A stretch of 64,000 nucleotides of DNA from Umbelopsis ramanniana AG (GCF_025399195.1 NW_026252090.1:372001-436000); one strand, 5' to 3'. Positions 20,745 to 34,800 are shown, counted from the first letter of the stretch. The notes: generated by a model not told the origin, from the letters alone. A program made the numbers and translations.

Positions 20745-23700
20745 ATGCTTCATTGTAACATTGTTGTTCCAACCTCCGAATCGGTCGCTGTAGGCAACAT
20801 TACCAAACATACGGCAGCTGAGTTGGTATCACCGAGTAGATGCGTACATACTCTTTCTCAAGAGGATCACACTTCGGTTCTGTCTTTAGCAGCCAGCGAA
20901 AAATATCTCTTCAGTGGTAGCCAAGGAGCTCATATTGCTGTACTGTATATTGTTTTTAATCAAAGGCCGCCAGAGTCCATGGTTACTTACATTTTGCATG
21001 TTGTTCAACTCTTTGAAGGTTTGGGATCTAGCAACGTTCACTCTTGTTAAACTTCTTTATGGACATCAAGGAAGTGTGCTTGCTCTCTCATTGTCTCCAG
21101 ATGAAACGTGGCTCTTTAGTTCTTCAGGTGAAGAAACCCTCAAAAGGATTGGGCAAAAAATTTGCGATTATCTCATGCTAACTCCGTTCGTTTTTGAATC
21201 TAGGTGATGGAACCGTGAGGGTAAGCTTTGCTGTGCATGCAATGGAAATACTCATTAGGATGAGCTACTGAACAATGATTTAAGGTTTGGGATATCGAAA
21301 GCTTACAGTGTGTATACTTGATCCATTGTTGCCATGATGTCGGCGATATTTTCTCTATTGTATACTCGGATGTGTCCAATCTACTGTTCCTTGGTAGTCA
21401 AAACACAAGCATTCAAGTATGTATTCATTTTGTTGCTAGCTCTTGCAAGAAGATATGAGGCGCTGATACAGGCTTAGTGGTACGATTTTTCAGATCCACA
21501 AACGAATGGATCTTCGGATCCTGCACCTATGACATCTATATCCCCTCGATATACTGCTCAGACCAGCAAATTCTTCGGCTCGAAAATTGATACTCCCTCT
21601 GCTGAAGAACGAAAAAACCCAATGGATGTAGAGGTTATTCAATGTGTCATTCGAGACAGCAATGTTCTAGTCAACGCACATGATGGATATGTATATTGTT
21701 TGGCTCTGGAATATGACTTGCCGAATATCGAAGGAGAAGTCTTGATTAGCGGTGCTGGAGATGGAGATGTTAAGTTATGGCGTATAACCAACGAGGGACT
21801 ACAGCATCTGAACACTCTTAAAGGAAGTGCAGAGAAGGGTATCCTGACACTTGCGGTCATGGACGATGGTTACCTATTCTGCGGTGTTCACGGTGGAAAT
21901 ATTCAAGTGTGGGACCTTGAAACTCATCAAATGATCCGGTCGATTATGGCCCATAGTGATGATGTCCTTTCTTTGTGTGTCAAAAACCACGACGTATTCA
22001 GTGCATCAGCGGATGGAACCATCAAACGATGGGATAGACGATTCGAATGCAAACAAACACTTGATGATCACGATGGTATTGTATTATCTTTAGCAACTTC
22101 CCAGACCTATCTTATCAGCGGAGCTAGCGACCACAGTATGAAAATATGGGACATACCATCAAGCTACAACAAATATGAAACGAACAGGAGATCTTCTGTT
22201 GACAGTGATTCGCCTGCAACCGATGTTCTTCTGTATGCGCTGGAACAGTGGATTTCTGTACCCACCGTCAGTGGTGACCCAAAGTATTTGGATGAATGCC
22301 GACAAGGTGCACGCTTTTTGAAGTCTGTCCTCAAGCAGCTCGGAGCAGATAGCCGCATGATTCCCGGTGCTCCTGGCAGAAACCCTTTGGTATACGGCAA
22401 GTTCACAGCAAATTCGCATCTTTCTCAAAAACCTGGATCAACAGCAGATCCCAATGCAAAAGTTCCAACCGTTTTGTTTTATGGCCATTACGACGTGATA
22501 AATGCGGAGCATGAGAAAGAAAATTGGATTAGCAATCCTTTCAAACTGACCGGTAGAGACGGATATCTGTATGCACGAGGTGTGACCGACAACAAGGTAA
22601 GCATTTACTGGATGATACCATACCGGTGTTGAAAGATATATCTTTCTGACTCCATAGAAAGGGACCAATATTAGCATCGGTTTTTGCGGTTTCTGATCTG
22701 GTCAAGGAAGGCCTTCTGGATATTGATGTCATCTTTCTGGTAGAAGGAGAAGAAGAAAGCGGCAGTATCGGTTTTGCAAATGCAGCAATGCAGCATAAGG
22801 TACATATCACAACGATTTCAGTACTCAATGATGACTGGTATTGATGGTTTCCAAAAAGGAACTTTTCCAAGACATAGATATGATCCTTCTAAGTAATTCT
22901 TACTGGCTCGGCGAAGACGTTCCATGCTTGACTTATGGTTTGCGTGGTGTGATTCGCGCAAGTCTAACGGTAAATTTTATACCATGCAATTGATGCAGTA
23001 ACAGCATGGTATCATCATTGACTCATCATATCGTTTTGGCAGGTTTCCACTTCACAAGCTGACCTGCATTCTGGGGTTGAAGGTGGGGCTGCGTCTGAAC
23101 CACTAATTGATATGATCAAGATACTCGCCAAGTTGGTTAGTGATGATAACAAGGTGCTCATTCCAGGTATGATGCGTTACCCTTTACTTTGCGGTCACCT
23201 GTACTGTTTGTCTCAATTAGAAGCATACTTGCAGGGTTTTATGATGATGTACGTCCTGTTAGTTCTGCCGAAGAGCGTCTGTATGACCCAATAATATCAT
23301 GGATGCACAGGTTAGTCCTCAACTTGTTTGACGTGACATTCACTTGACGTTTTTTAACCTTTCTTTGACAAGTCAAGTGGCTTCATCAGATGTGAATAAT
23401 GCTCTCCACATTACTCTCAACTCATTATCCCTGGGTGATGGCCAGAAACGAAAGAACAACGAAGAGCATACCAAGGCGTGTGATCCAGAGCAATTGAAGA
23501 AATCGTTAATGGCTCGCTGGAGGTATCCGACTTTCACTGTCCATAAAATTGATGTTTCGCTCAACAACCCTACGATCATTCCTCGCCAAGCAACTGCAGC
23601 AATCAGTATGCGCATTGTGCCAGACCAAGACATCAATGTCATCTGCGAGCAATTTAAGCTTTTTGTCGAAACTACCGCTCAATCGCTTGGCACAGATAAC

Positions 23701-24144
23701 AAAGTGACGGTAAGATAATGAATAGTGCCATGTAATGATGTATCTTGTACTAATATACAATTACACTGTAGGTCGAGATTAACAACACCGCAGACTACTG
23801 GCTTGGAGATTGCGATAGTCCGTACTTCAAAGCTGCAGAGAAAGCTATAGAGCAGGAGTGGGGTATTAAGCCACTTTTCATTCGTGAAGGTGGATCCATA
23901 CCTGCCGTTCGATGGCTAGAGCGATTCTGTTCGGCTCCTGCCGTTCACTTGCCTATGGGCCAGGTGAGGTTTTTAAAGGAATTACACTGCTCTGCTTTAT
24001 CAACATACTAATTTCATGTCTATACAGGCTTCTGATCAAGCTCATTTGTGCAATGAACGTATAAAGTTGAAAAACCTATATGCCGGACGACGTATTGTCA
24101 AGTCATTGCTGAGACAGATCGGGCCTTCAACAAAGAAAATGTAG
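20745..24144 (+). CDS. DUG2: Dug2-type WD40 plus M20 metallopeptidase of glutathione degradation
   Basis: Subunit of the fungal cytosolic Dug2-Dug3 complex, which cleaves the gamma-glutamyl bond of glutathione. The N-terminal half is a WD40 propeller: repeats end in HIAVWDLATF, GTVRVWDIES, NIQVWDLETH, TIKRWDRRFE and SMKIWDIPSS, several spliced from short exons with phase-matched GT-AG introns. The second half is an M20 peptidase beginning ATDVLLYALEQWISVPTVSG. It shows the metal-binding and catalytic motifs GHYDV (near 22483), the DGYLYARGVTDNKG segment, and the Glu motif VEGEEESGS (22740-22765). The lid domain around RWRYPTFTVHKIDVS and RIVPDQDINVI is followed by the C-terminal IREGGSIPAVR block and the terminal KNLYAGRRIVKSLLRQI. 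The WD40-M20 order is that of yeast Dug2 (878 residues). The start at 20745 is the best available but the N-terminus is poorly conserved. Confidence 0.9.
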
Positions 24145-24487
24145 TTATATCTTTTCCAGCTGATTCAATATAGATGCGCCATTTGCTTATACAGTGTGTA
24201 TATGACAAACATATATGAAAAAAAAAAACAGTGTTTTATATAAAAAGTGTGATAGTAGTCATCTATTCTTTTTGGTCTAGTTGTTCTATGTAGCATAGGG
24301 TGTCAAACTTTTATACAATCCCGCCATTGAATAATGACAGCGAGGGGACTAGCAAATTCTATCAATGCTTGCATAACGTTGGGCGTGGTGGTAGATAACT
24401 TCGTTTCCAACGAGGTATGTGGGGCAAATTATGTTCGGTTTTCTTTAAAATATTCACAAGAGAGATATAGCCATCGAGACATTGGCC

Positions 24488-25896
24488 TTATTGAGAGCTT
24501 CGTCCAGAGGTTAGTTTGGACAATACTTCTCCTGGTGGCCAATCATCTTTTTCGCGTAGTCGTTCTTCCAAGTGTAGAACTTGCTCATAGATTACAAACA
24601 TGACAGCTGATTGCAAGCTTGTCCAAAATACACGAGGTCCAATACCTCGAAATAAACCGCTAATACCTTGGTGTTTATAATTCCATACCAAACCTTCGAC
24701 AATGCTGGAATAATGTTTTGGCTGTAGTGGGGGTTGAGATGGTGCAATAGCTGTTGCTGACGCTACGTTGTTAGAAGCATGGACTTCCGTCTGACCGATT
24801 GGCCGTTTCCGTTTTATCTGGGTTTGTAGCAGAGTTTTGATAACGTCAAGAGGCGTTGTTATTGCGCCTGCAATGGCACCGGCTAAAGATCCCGTTGTCA
24901 GATCTGCTAATATTGGAAGTTGCTCTCCTGGTTCAATTAAAGTATGCTTGGCCAGTTTCTTGAATTGTTCTAAACAAGTATGCTCGTTAACTATCCAAAC
25001 TACCCGATGATGACAAAAACGCAGACACATAAACGTGAACTTACCATAGAATGCAAATTGTAGGGCAGAATATGGTACGTCTCTAACAAGCGTGGCTCTG
25101 AATCCATGGAACAAGGCGCCTATTCCATCGTACTTCACAATCTGAGATGTATCCATTAAAAGAATGCTCATATGGAGTTTTTAGTCAGGCTGAAAACTTA
25201 CTATTTTTGTTGCATGCCAGGTATTTCGATAGTTGTAGCCACTGATGAAGTGTGGATTATTGTAGCGCCCCTGAAGTTGCATACGTGTTTTGAGGACTTC
25301 TGATGGAACATAAATGACTGAAGCAGCAAGGTCACCAAAGGAACCAGCACAAAGATGGGCAATGAACTCTGGCACACCGTTGGCAGTTAGATTTCGTTTC
25401 GTGAACTCATATGTTCCAAAATACAGAGTTGTCCCAGGAATAGAGCCCAACATAGCAGGCGTTATGCCCGCGTAAAGCCCTCTTAGAACACCTTCTTCCT
25501 TCAATATCAGTCTATAAGACTGAACCATATTATGGTACTTCATCGGACGATGCTGTGCCTGACCTTGCAGTCTTGTTTTGACGGTGTCGACGCTACGTGT
25601 ACAGAATGAGTTTGGCAGGTCATGCATGGTGTTGCAAAACATTTTTTTTACTAACCTGTGCATCATGAAATCCGCGAGAGATCCACCAATTCCACCGGCA
25701 ACGCACACCTGTGGAGGGGGAGTATCAGTGTCACATTCCTCGATCACAGCTGCTATACCGCCTTTTGAGAGATTGCTAGGTGGCGACGACTTACATCTAG
25801 GTATGGAGGGTATCCGCCAGCGGCATCCGAGTGAGGAGCATGAATAGGATAGAGAAGTTCGGCTTTATGATTGACACTCGCACCGAGCTCTTGCAT
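24488..25896 (-). CDS. Mitochondrial carrier family protein, Mme1/YMR166C-like
   Basis: Six-helix inner-membrane carrier with three repeats. Repeat 1 contains VDTVKTRLQGQA (the P-x-D/E-x-x-K/R site has Val in place of Pro, known in this subfamily); repeat 2 has VPSEVLKTRMQLQGRYNNPH; repeat 3 has TPLDVIKTLLQTQ. The phrases GGIGGSLADFMMH, RGLYAGITPAMLGSIPGT and ALFHGFRATLVRDVPYSALQ match the subfamily that includes yeast Mme1, a magnesium exporter; magnesium transport here is inferred. Proposed first exon 25795-25896 (34 codons, MQELGASVNHK to PPYLD), spliced at GT 25794 to VCVAGGIGG. A long hydrophilic loop precedes the last repeat (KRKRPIGQTEV to QPPLQPKHY). The frame stays open upstream of the chosen ATG (see findings). 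Confidence 0.85.
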
Positions 25897-26089
25897 GGAC
25901 TTTTGGAGAGCTGTGGAGGCGGCTGTCAGGACGTTGGTATTACGAAACCTTCTCACAGTCGCTCCAAATTGTGGAATGGCTCGAGTTGAGAGGTCACGTG
26001 CTAAACGTAAATAACGTTGAATTTTCGCCAGTCTCGCCAGTCAGATTCCTCTTAACATTTGACACCGTCAGTTTCCCTTTTTTGCACAC
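25897..26089. promoter_or_regulatory. Shared short promoter between the carrier and SF3B2 genes
   Basis: The two opposed ATGs are 193 bp apart. A minus-strand ATG at 26056-26058 opens a five-codon frame ending in TGA and lies only 31 bp from the SF3B2 start, so transcripts of the two genes probably begin within this segment. Confidence 0.45.
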
Positions 26090-28453
26090 ATGGTTGCTGA
26101 GGTAGCAAGCAAAACAACACAGGACCTTCCAAAGCCTGCTAATGATAAGTCATTGCCTAACGGAGCAAGCAATGGGAATGCAGACAAAAAGCGATCGGAA
26201 CAAAAGCAGCGCCGAAGGACGAAGAAGAAGTCTAAAAAGCAGCGAGAGGAAGCAAAAGCAAACGTGAGTACCGCAGCAAAACCTATGGCATTTACGAAAC
26301 ATCCACTGCTCATCTTTATTAATCCTCTATAATAGGAACATCAACGCGAAGCTGACGATGATCTAGCCGACGTTGAAATTGAATATACACCAGAAGTTCT
26401 CGAGATCAAGGACATGAAACAAAATGGATTTGAAGATCTTGACGAAGAAACCCTACAACAGTTTTCATCCGTGTTCAAGCACTTTATGGGCGTCAACGAT
26501 GAAGAGGTACCATTGTCGATTTTGCATGTTTCTATTCGCTTCCCACTCAATACTAACGATTGTTACTTTTGCAGGACAAGGATCAGGAGGAGGCGGCTGA
26601 TGAGAACCAAGACGGCGAAGCACAAAAAAAGGTTGCCGCAGGTGACGATTCTGATGAAGAAAACCAAGAAGACAGTGGTCCACTATCAAAAAAGAAGTTG
26701 AAGAAAGTTAGCAGACTGAGCGTTGCCGAATTAAAACAACTGGTCGATAAACCAGACGTTGTAGAAGTAAGTCATAGTTTACTATTTCTTTAAAAACCTA
26801 TATCATGGACATTTACTGACATTTTTCATCTTAATTGCAAAAGTGGTGGGACGTGACAGCTTCAGACCCCAAACTACTTGTACAGTTGAAAGCATACCGA
26901 AACACGGTGCCTGTTCCTATTCATTGGAGTCAAAAGAGAAAGTATCTTCAAGGAAAGCGTGGTATTGAAAAGCAACCATGGGAACTTCCAGGTAAGCAAG
27001 TGCGACACAACTCCATACATGTTGTTGTATAGATACTAATCTCTTTCAAATGGCAGAATTCATCAAGGATACTGGCATCATGGAAATGCGTGAATCCGTC
27101 AAAGAAAAAGAAGATGCATCTAAGCTCAAAAGCAAAATGCGAGAGCGAATGCAACCAAAGATGGGAAAACTAGACATTGACTATCAAAAGCTTCACGATG
27201 CATTCTTCCGCTTTCAAACCAAACCAAGACTTACGCAGCACGGCGAAATGTAAGTTTGTACACGGCAATGATATCATCTACACCATTGAGCATTTGGACT
27301 CATTTTATGTTTAATCAAAAGCTACTATGAAGGAAAGGAGTTCGAGACCAAGCTGAAGGAGAAAAAGCCAGGCTTGCTCTCAGACGATCTTAAAACGGCT
27401 TTAAGTATTCCACCTCTCGCCCCACCACCATGGCTGATTAATATGCAACGGTTTGGTCCCCCACCTAGTTATCCAAGTCTTAGAATTCCAGGCTTGAATG
27501 CGCCAATTCCAGAAGGAGCACAGTGGGGTTATCATCCAGGAGGTTGGGGAAGACCACCGATTGACGAGGTAAATATCGACGACAGTGCATAGTTCAAACT
27601 TATCCATTAGCTCATCATTTTCTGTTTGAAGTATAACCGACCACTTTACGGAGACGTCTTTGGTTTGAACACTCAAGAAGCTGCTCCTGAGGATGTAAGT
27701 GCACTCAGCCTGTTTTATATTCTGCTTTGCATTGCGCTAATGTTTTTGAAACCTTAGATTGTTCAACCCATGGACAAGAAATTGTGGGGAGAATTGGATT
27801 CAGACATCGAAGGTAAATTGGCCAATCTACGAGCTACACCCTGACTATTAAACAAAGCTAACATGATAATGGTTTCATTCTCTACAGAAGAAGAAGAGGA
27901 GGAGGAAGAGGAAGAAGAGGAAGAAGAGGGAGCAGAAGGCGAAGGCCAGGAAGAACAGCCATCCGAAGAGGCACTATCAGAAGGTCTCGTCACGCCATCT
28001 GGTATGGCATCTGTTGCATCTGGATTGGAGACACCGGATTTCATCGAACTTCGCAAGGACACTCGCAAGCCTGTTGCTGAAAGTGATGAACCCAAACAAC
28101 TCTATCACGTGCTTCCTGAAGTGCAAAAGAACATCCAAGGTTTTATGGGATCACAGCATGGTTACAACCTTTCCAATGTTAGCGCTGCACCACCAATAGA
28201 TACCACATCTCGAACCTCAAAGAGAAAAATGGGAGAATCTGTGGACGTTGCTTTGGATCCAAGTGAACTTGAAGGCGGAATAGAAGAATCCAAGCTCCGT
28301 GCAAATTTCGAAGCAGCCAAGGCCGCACAACAACCAGCAGGAGTCAAGGAAGATTTCTCAGACATGGTCGCAGAACGAGCTAGTAAGGATGCAAAGAAAC
28401 GAAAACTCAATGATGGCAAGAAGGACTCCAAGAAGAAGGAATTCAAGTTTTAA
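26090..28453 (+). CDS. CUS1: SF3b subunit 2 (Cus1/SAP145-like) splicing factor
   Basis: Component of U2 snRNP SF3b, contacting the branch-site region together with SF3B4 and SF3B1. The start ATG is preceded by a CT-rich leader. The N-terminus is basic (KRSEQKQRRRTKKKSKKQRE). The core follows in several exons: DPKLLVQLKAYRNTVPVP, HWSQKRKYLQGKRGIEK, MGKLDIDYQKLHDAFFRFQT, YYEGKEFETKLKEKKPGLLS (the PSP domain), PPPWLINMQRFGPPPSYPSL and GYHPGGWGRPPIDE, then PLYGDVFG. An acidic exon begins with a pure Glu tract encoded by GAA/GAG repeats. The C-terminus FSDMVAE...KKKEFKF matches human SF3B2 at its very end. The N-terminal SAP domain of the animal protein is absent, as in yeast. Intron acceptor at 26843 (aaaag) is weak but fits the frame. 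Confidence 0.95.
27888..27930 (+). repeat. GAA/GAG trinucleotide tract coding poly-Glu in SF3B2
   Basis: A nearly pure run of GAA and GAG codons immediately after an intron acceptor, giving about 14 consecutive glutamates. Mixed codons should limit slippage, but the tract is a candidate length polymorphism. Confidence 0.85.
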
Positions 28454-28860
28454 TTTCTTCACAAAATTCCTTTGCCGCCGCCAAGTGATGCTTGCACTCG
28501 TTGTACGTAAGACTGAAGTATGATCACCCCTGTAATCTCTGTCATGGGACTATTTGTATTCTTGTAGCTGAACATCATAGAATGACAGTACATAGTGTTG
28601 TGTTTTTTTTTTAGTTTTGCCTTTTTTTTTTATAATTTGCTTGTATTGAAATGTTAATACAGTCGGCCCGTTTCATCAGCAAAAACCCTTACAGACCCTA
28701 TTTTTTTTTGGAAGCTCGTCGTCGCATTCATCCCCGCTGAGCTTTCAATCGCATTTTCGCATTTTCACTTTCAAAGTTTCCTCATTCTTGTCTCCCTGCT
28801 TTTGATTCTCTCTCAGTTCGGATTTCCACGCCGCTCTGCTGATCCATTAGTTGCATAAGC
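28454..28860. other. Spacer between SF3B2 and VPS8
   Basis: Holds the SF3B2 3' UTR and the VPS8 promoter. Several T runs (28602-28612, 28623-28632, 28702-28711) precede a CT-rich leader directly before the VPS8 ATG. No other gene seen. Confidence 0.6.
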
Positions 28861-31800
28861 ATGGAAGGCAGTGTACAGCCTTCAATACAGGAACCTGCTT
28901 CGGAAGGACTTAAGCCAGAAAACAGTACCAGCACATCCTCCGTTAAATTTCGCTCCAACTATGATTCCCTGTTGAAGGAAGTTTTGGACGAGTCTTCCGA
29001 AGATGAACAAGAAATCCAAATCAATAGCTTCGACATCGATGTCAACGCCGCGACAGCTGAATTGCCGGTGGAACTTAGAGCTGCGCTTGAAGATCGTGCG
29101 TTAGCGGAAAAGTACTTGGCTAACCTGCGAAGCTTTATGTCTCAGCATCAGCGCAGTCTTTCTATAGCCTCAGTACAGAGTATGAAGGGAGAACACCCGA
29201 AGTATGTATTAGATAGCCCAGATTTATGCCAGCTCCCCAACGCCCGCTAACTCGTTTCTTAATAGTACAAATGGCCAAGCCTTTTCATCCCTGGAAGATA
29301 ACGCACCCAATCCTCAAAGCCGAAAAGGGCTGTATCCGTTTACGAACCTGAAGGACAACCCTTTACGCAATATTCGATTGGTGCATGGAATACAGTCCGT
29401 TGCGGTTTTAGAGCAAAAGTTCAATGCCCTGAAGATTCCAGAATTAGAACTACCCACTATGCCTGAGACCACCATACGGGCAAAACTTGATGAACTGGAA
29501 AAAGTCAAGGACGACTTACAAATCCATTTGCAAGGTGGCCCGCTAGCGAGCCAAGACCGATCAAACGACATGCATACTTCGGCTAAACAAAAGAAGATAT
29601 CTCAGTTACTGGAAGATGTCATGAGCGAAATTGGATTTTACGAAGAATTCGCGAACAAATGTAAGGACTTCTCCACCCTTCTTCAGTATAATGTTTATAC
29701 CCTTGTCTAATGTGCATTGCTATAGCCAAATACCTGAGTCTTGAGAATATCTTGAATGAATCTGATTCTAGCGAAGATGAATTTATGGATTCAGAAACGT
29801 TGGATACCGAATCTGGCATCAATAATTTCGTAAGTTACCTTCTGATGGTTGATATTCAATACAAATTGTCTTACCTATGTTGCATCAGGACTCCTTTTCC
29901 GATGTGTCCAAGTCTAGTGGTCCCAATGTTATATTCGCCACCTCACCTAGTATGCCTTCAACACCTGCCCTTCTATCCCCATCAGCCTTATCTCAAGGAA
30001 ATTTGTTTTCTCCATCAACCTCACCAGCAAGACGTGTGACAAGCAATTCACCAGATGCCAGATCTTTTCCGGCGTCCCTCCTTCGAGTCAAGTCTTCCAG
30101 TGCATCCATCTCTTCTTCCCGTTCCCGAAATTCATCGGAACAAGACTTCCAATGGAATAGCGATACCTACAAAGGTTCCCCAGGCTCCAACATCAACCAT
30201 GATTTATCAAGAGAGCTGTCGATGACGCTCGGAGAGAATGAAAAGGATAACTTGGAGCCTTGGGAAGCTTTCAAATGGACCCCTCTTAGAAAAATTTCAG
30301 ATCACCTTCACTCTGAAGCAGTCAGACACAGTGGTGGGTTGCCAACCGTTATGGCAGTTAGTGGAGTCATCGCCATCGGAACAACAAGAGGACTAGTTTT
30401 GGTGTACGACTACTCGCAAAATCTACGCTGCATTTTAGGAGATGAGTCGCAATCAAATGATTCTGGTCCAGTGACTTCAATCGCCATTTCCGCTGACCAT
30501 ACAGCGGTTGCTTGTGGATACAGTCGAGGATCTATAGTAGTATGGGATCTGGCTTACCCAAATCAGCCTGTGCGCAAAATCCACCCAATATCGTATAGTC
30601 AGGTACCAGGTGTGTCTTCTGGCGGATCTCAACCAGCACCAAGAAAAGAAGGTCATATACAAGATGCTGCTATCCTGCATATTGGGTTTGTTGGCTTAAA
30701 GAAGACAGAAATAGTGTCTGGCGATGATCGAGGCATGGCTTTCTACCATGTGCTCTACAAGGTTGTTATGGTAAACGCAATCGAAACTACCAGAATTTTA
30801 GGAAGATACCAAAATTTGTCATTGGAAAGTGCGTCCGCGGGTAAGCTTACACAACCTGTTGCCGGATTGAGCTCTGATAGTTCTGCCGCGAAACCTAAGC
30901 GACCCAGCACCGTCTTCGCGATGCAACCTTTACCACTTGGCCAGGCAATGCATATTGCAGAAACATTCGGCTTGGTGGCCCTATTAACGCCTTATAAGGT
31001 AAGATAGATGCCTTGCGGCCATCACATTGTAGCAATTTCAATCCATTGTTAATACACCTTTCACTGTAGATGATCATTGTCGGGCTCAAACCCTCCCCAC
31101 AAACGCAATATAAATACGTCAAACCGAAATCGTCTACTCACTTTCATCACAATCCAATTATATCCAAGGGTCTAGCCAATGAGCAGCCCAACGCACCTCT
31201 CGATTCGACATCTGAAAGTCTCTCTGGATGCCTTAGCTGGCTGCCTGTTATGAAGCTTGGTGGAGTCAAATCACGTCAAAATGGCAAAGGTAACGCAAAC
31301 TACTGTGGATACATACTTTTACATACCAATTCACTAACCCGAAATGTGTCTAGCCGATAAAAAAGATGACGATAACAAATCCGATCCAACACTGGCTTTC
31401 TCTTGGGGCCAGCATCTCATAATTATTCAGGTAGCTGTAGAATCGCAACTTACCAACAAGTCCAAAGACCCAAGTAGGTCCAGTGTTGTGGCAACCAGCA
31501 GTCGGAACAAATACGGGCGGTTAGAGTTCACTAAATGTGGTGAATGGAGATGTCGTGATAACATCGTTGCTCTTCAATGGATAAATCGGCAGGTGAGATA
31601 GAAAGAAGGTAGATGTGACATTAAAATGACGGCCACTAACTCTCTTTTTTTTTGGGTGGCAGATACTCATTATCCTGACCTCAAACGATAGCATGATCGT
31701 ATTTGACCCCAAGACAATGACGGAAACCGAACGTGTAAACATCAAGTCCAAGAAACTGGTTTTCCACGATAGTTTTACAACGGCTTTGAAAGATCTCGCC

Positions 31801-34800
31801 CAAGAGACAATGACATCTGATGCTAAATTTACTTCTTCTGGTGACGAAAATCACAGTGTTGGCCATCGTATAATAGAAATGGCATACCACCATTCCTTAC
31901 GAAGTTACAAAGGAAGATTGTTTATATTGGTAAGATTCGCCTATGTTCTTTACTATATCCCAAAACCAACCTAATGCTGATGATTTTGTTATCCATCAGG
32001 GCGTGGACCATATTTTTATAGGAACCTTGTTATCCTGGGCAGACCGTATCATTGCTTTGGTACAATCTGGTGACTTTCTCGAAGGCATTGCACTGGCTAC
32101 CTCGTTTTACGTTGGAAAATCGACACAAACTGTTCTGGGTTTGCCCGAAGACGAACATGCTCGACATCAAATCGTCGGTGACAAACTACTCGAATTACTC
32201 AATGCGTCCCTCAATTATACCTTTTCATCGACTCGAACGTATGAAGGCATGGTTGATGAGATGTCTGGCGGTGGAAGCGTTTTGTTTCACGATCTCGCCC
32301 TAGGATGCACCGAAGCTTGTATTCGTATGGATAACCAAGAGTTTTTGTTTGATGTCGCTTACGAAAGATTTGCCGATGCTGGAGTTAAAGGTGTATTCCT
32401 TGAAGTTTTGGAGCCATATATTCTACAAAACGAGCTATGTGATTTCCCACCGGCGATAATGAAAGACTTGGTGGCACATTATAGCCACAAGAGGTACTTC
32501 ACTCGATTGGAGAATATCATTTGGCACGTCAATCCACAATGCCTGGATATCGATCAAGTCATCAGTACCTGTCAGCGGGAAGGACTCTATAGCGCTATGA
32601 TTTTCGTCTGGAATAGGAGCATGAACGATTATGTCAGCCCTGTTGTGGAATTGCTGAAGGTGATTCGAATGGTATTGAAAGCTGAAAGCTCGAATACCGC
32701 GGAAACGACGGGCGCAGAATACTTTCTTCGACTTCACTCCACAGCAAGCAATAGCTTTCCAACCGTTGCAGACGTTGCTAGTGCCACTATCAAAGCGGAA
32801 TCTATGCGGGAAGGAGCTGAACACATTTTCAACTACTTGAAATCCATCCTTACGGGTAGACTCTATCCAGATAATACACCTCTGCCTTCACAAGAATCCA
32901 ATGTGGCAAGGAGCGCAGTGTATTCATTTATCTTCTCTGGCCGATGTGTCGTTTGGCCTCGTATGGGTGGAAAGCTTATTTTGACTGCTGAGGGCGGCGA
33001 CGGATCATCTGAACCAACCTATCCATACCTACGTCTGCTACTTCGCTTCAATGCGGTCAAATTTTTGGATGCTTTGGAAGTAGCATTTGAAGACCCGTGG
33101 CTTAATGGAAGTGATGATATGTTAAGCTCCGGATTTGATGACGAAATGCCTGGCAAAGTTGTATCACGGCAAATCATTATCAATACACTTCTCGATGTTA
33201 TTGGCGGTACAAACTCACCACCTGCTCCAAGACCCAACCCTATACCTTCTATATCCGCATCCACTGTCAAGTCCAGCGGCTCCGATTTGAACGGCATATT
33301 GAATAACAATCGTTCCGTAAAACCTACGCAGCAACATCAAAACCTGATATACTTGTATATATTTATCTCACGCAACTTGCACAAGTACACAACCTTTATA
33401 CTACTTCCACCGACTATTCTTCATCGAATATTGAGAACGTTAGCAGAGGAGCATGATGCAGCTACCCAGGACGCTCGTGAACAAGCAGTGCAGAATCTCT
33501 TGACTGTATATACCCCAACTGAAGCAGATCAAATGGTATTACTGTACGAAGAAGCTGGGTTCTGCCAAGTACTTGAAAATATCTATCGACGAGACAGCAA
33601 ATACCGAAAATTGGTGGAAACCTACATCAAAGATACCAAGCACTTTGCCACGTTATTCGAATCGATCGAAGAATTGATTGACGTTAAGAGTAAATTGACG
33701 GATAGACAAAAGGCAGATGTGCGACAAGCTGTACTCCTGCGCATTCCTCGACTTGTTGAAATTGACGGTCAAAAAACAGCAGAGTTGGTACAACGCTACT
33801 TTGGTGGAGACCATGAAGATATGCTAAGGCGATTGGAGGATGAGCAAGAAGTGGATGACGAAGAATCACGACTAGCGGTTGACCAACATGTTTTCTTCTA
33901 TCTACGTGGTCTATTAGAACCTGAGGTACCCCAACCTGACCAAGATGACACGGCTGCAGCTAAACCAGTCGACTTTACGGCTGTGCTCGATCAAACCTGG
34001 CAAAAGATGGTACCTGATGTAGATGCCAAACTGCATGAGCGCTACGTTGACCTCATGTGCCAATTTGACCCCTCCGGTGTTTACAACTATCTCAATACTA
34101 CTTTGGATGTCAGCTATAACCTCACTACTGTCCTCAAGAGCTGTGAAAAATACGGTGTACTCGATGCCGTTGTCTGGATTATGGAGAAAAGCGGTGATCC
34201 ACAAGGCGCTCTCACCAAAGTTCTTGATATTGTCAGAGAGCAAATAACTATTGTTCTTAACCTTCTTAGACAGCACCATTCTACGAATGCGCAAGAAGAT
34301 TTACCACCATGGACTTTGACAGAGCAAAATATCGTCAGTGATTGCTTGACCAGAATTCGAGGTGTTTTGCGAGTGGGAACACACCTCTGCGAAAACAGTA
34401 GTCGTAAACTGGCTCTCGCCAATAGCACAGTCGTCTGTCAAGATGATAACCAAGGCTTTGCGTCGCTCATGATGTTGACTTCTCCATCGACGCTGACGCG
34501 GCAAATCAACTCGAAACATTCCAATAGTGCCACTTCAGCTCCTTTCTTGTCACCTAGAGCTTTTGTTCATAAGCCTAATGCCGAAAATGAGAGTGAAGAT
34601 CTTTGGTTCAAACTATTGGATACCTACGTTGAATCATCTATCTCTGTTATCGCAGCCATCGGCGGTGCTATCAAGAAAGGATCATTAGATCGTCAGCCTA
34701 TCCATATGCCTTCCAATTTACACGATTCCATTGTTTCATCTTTCAAGTCGTTCGTTCAATCTATCCTAACCTCGTTGCTGCTATCAACCTCTTCACCCCA

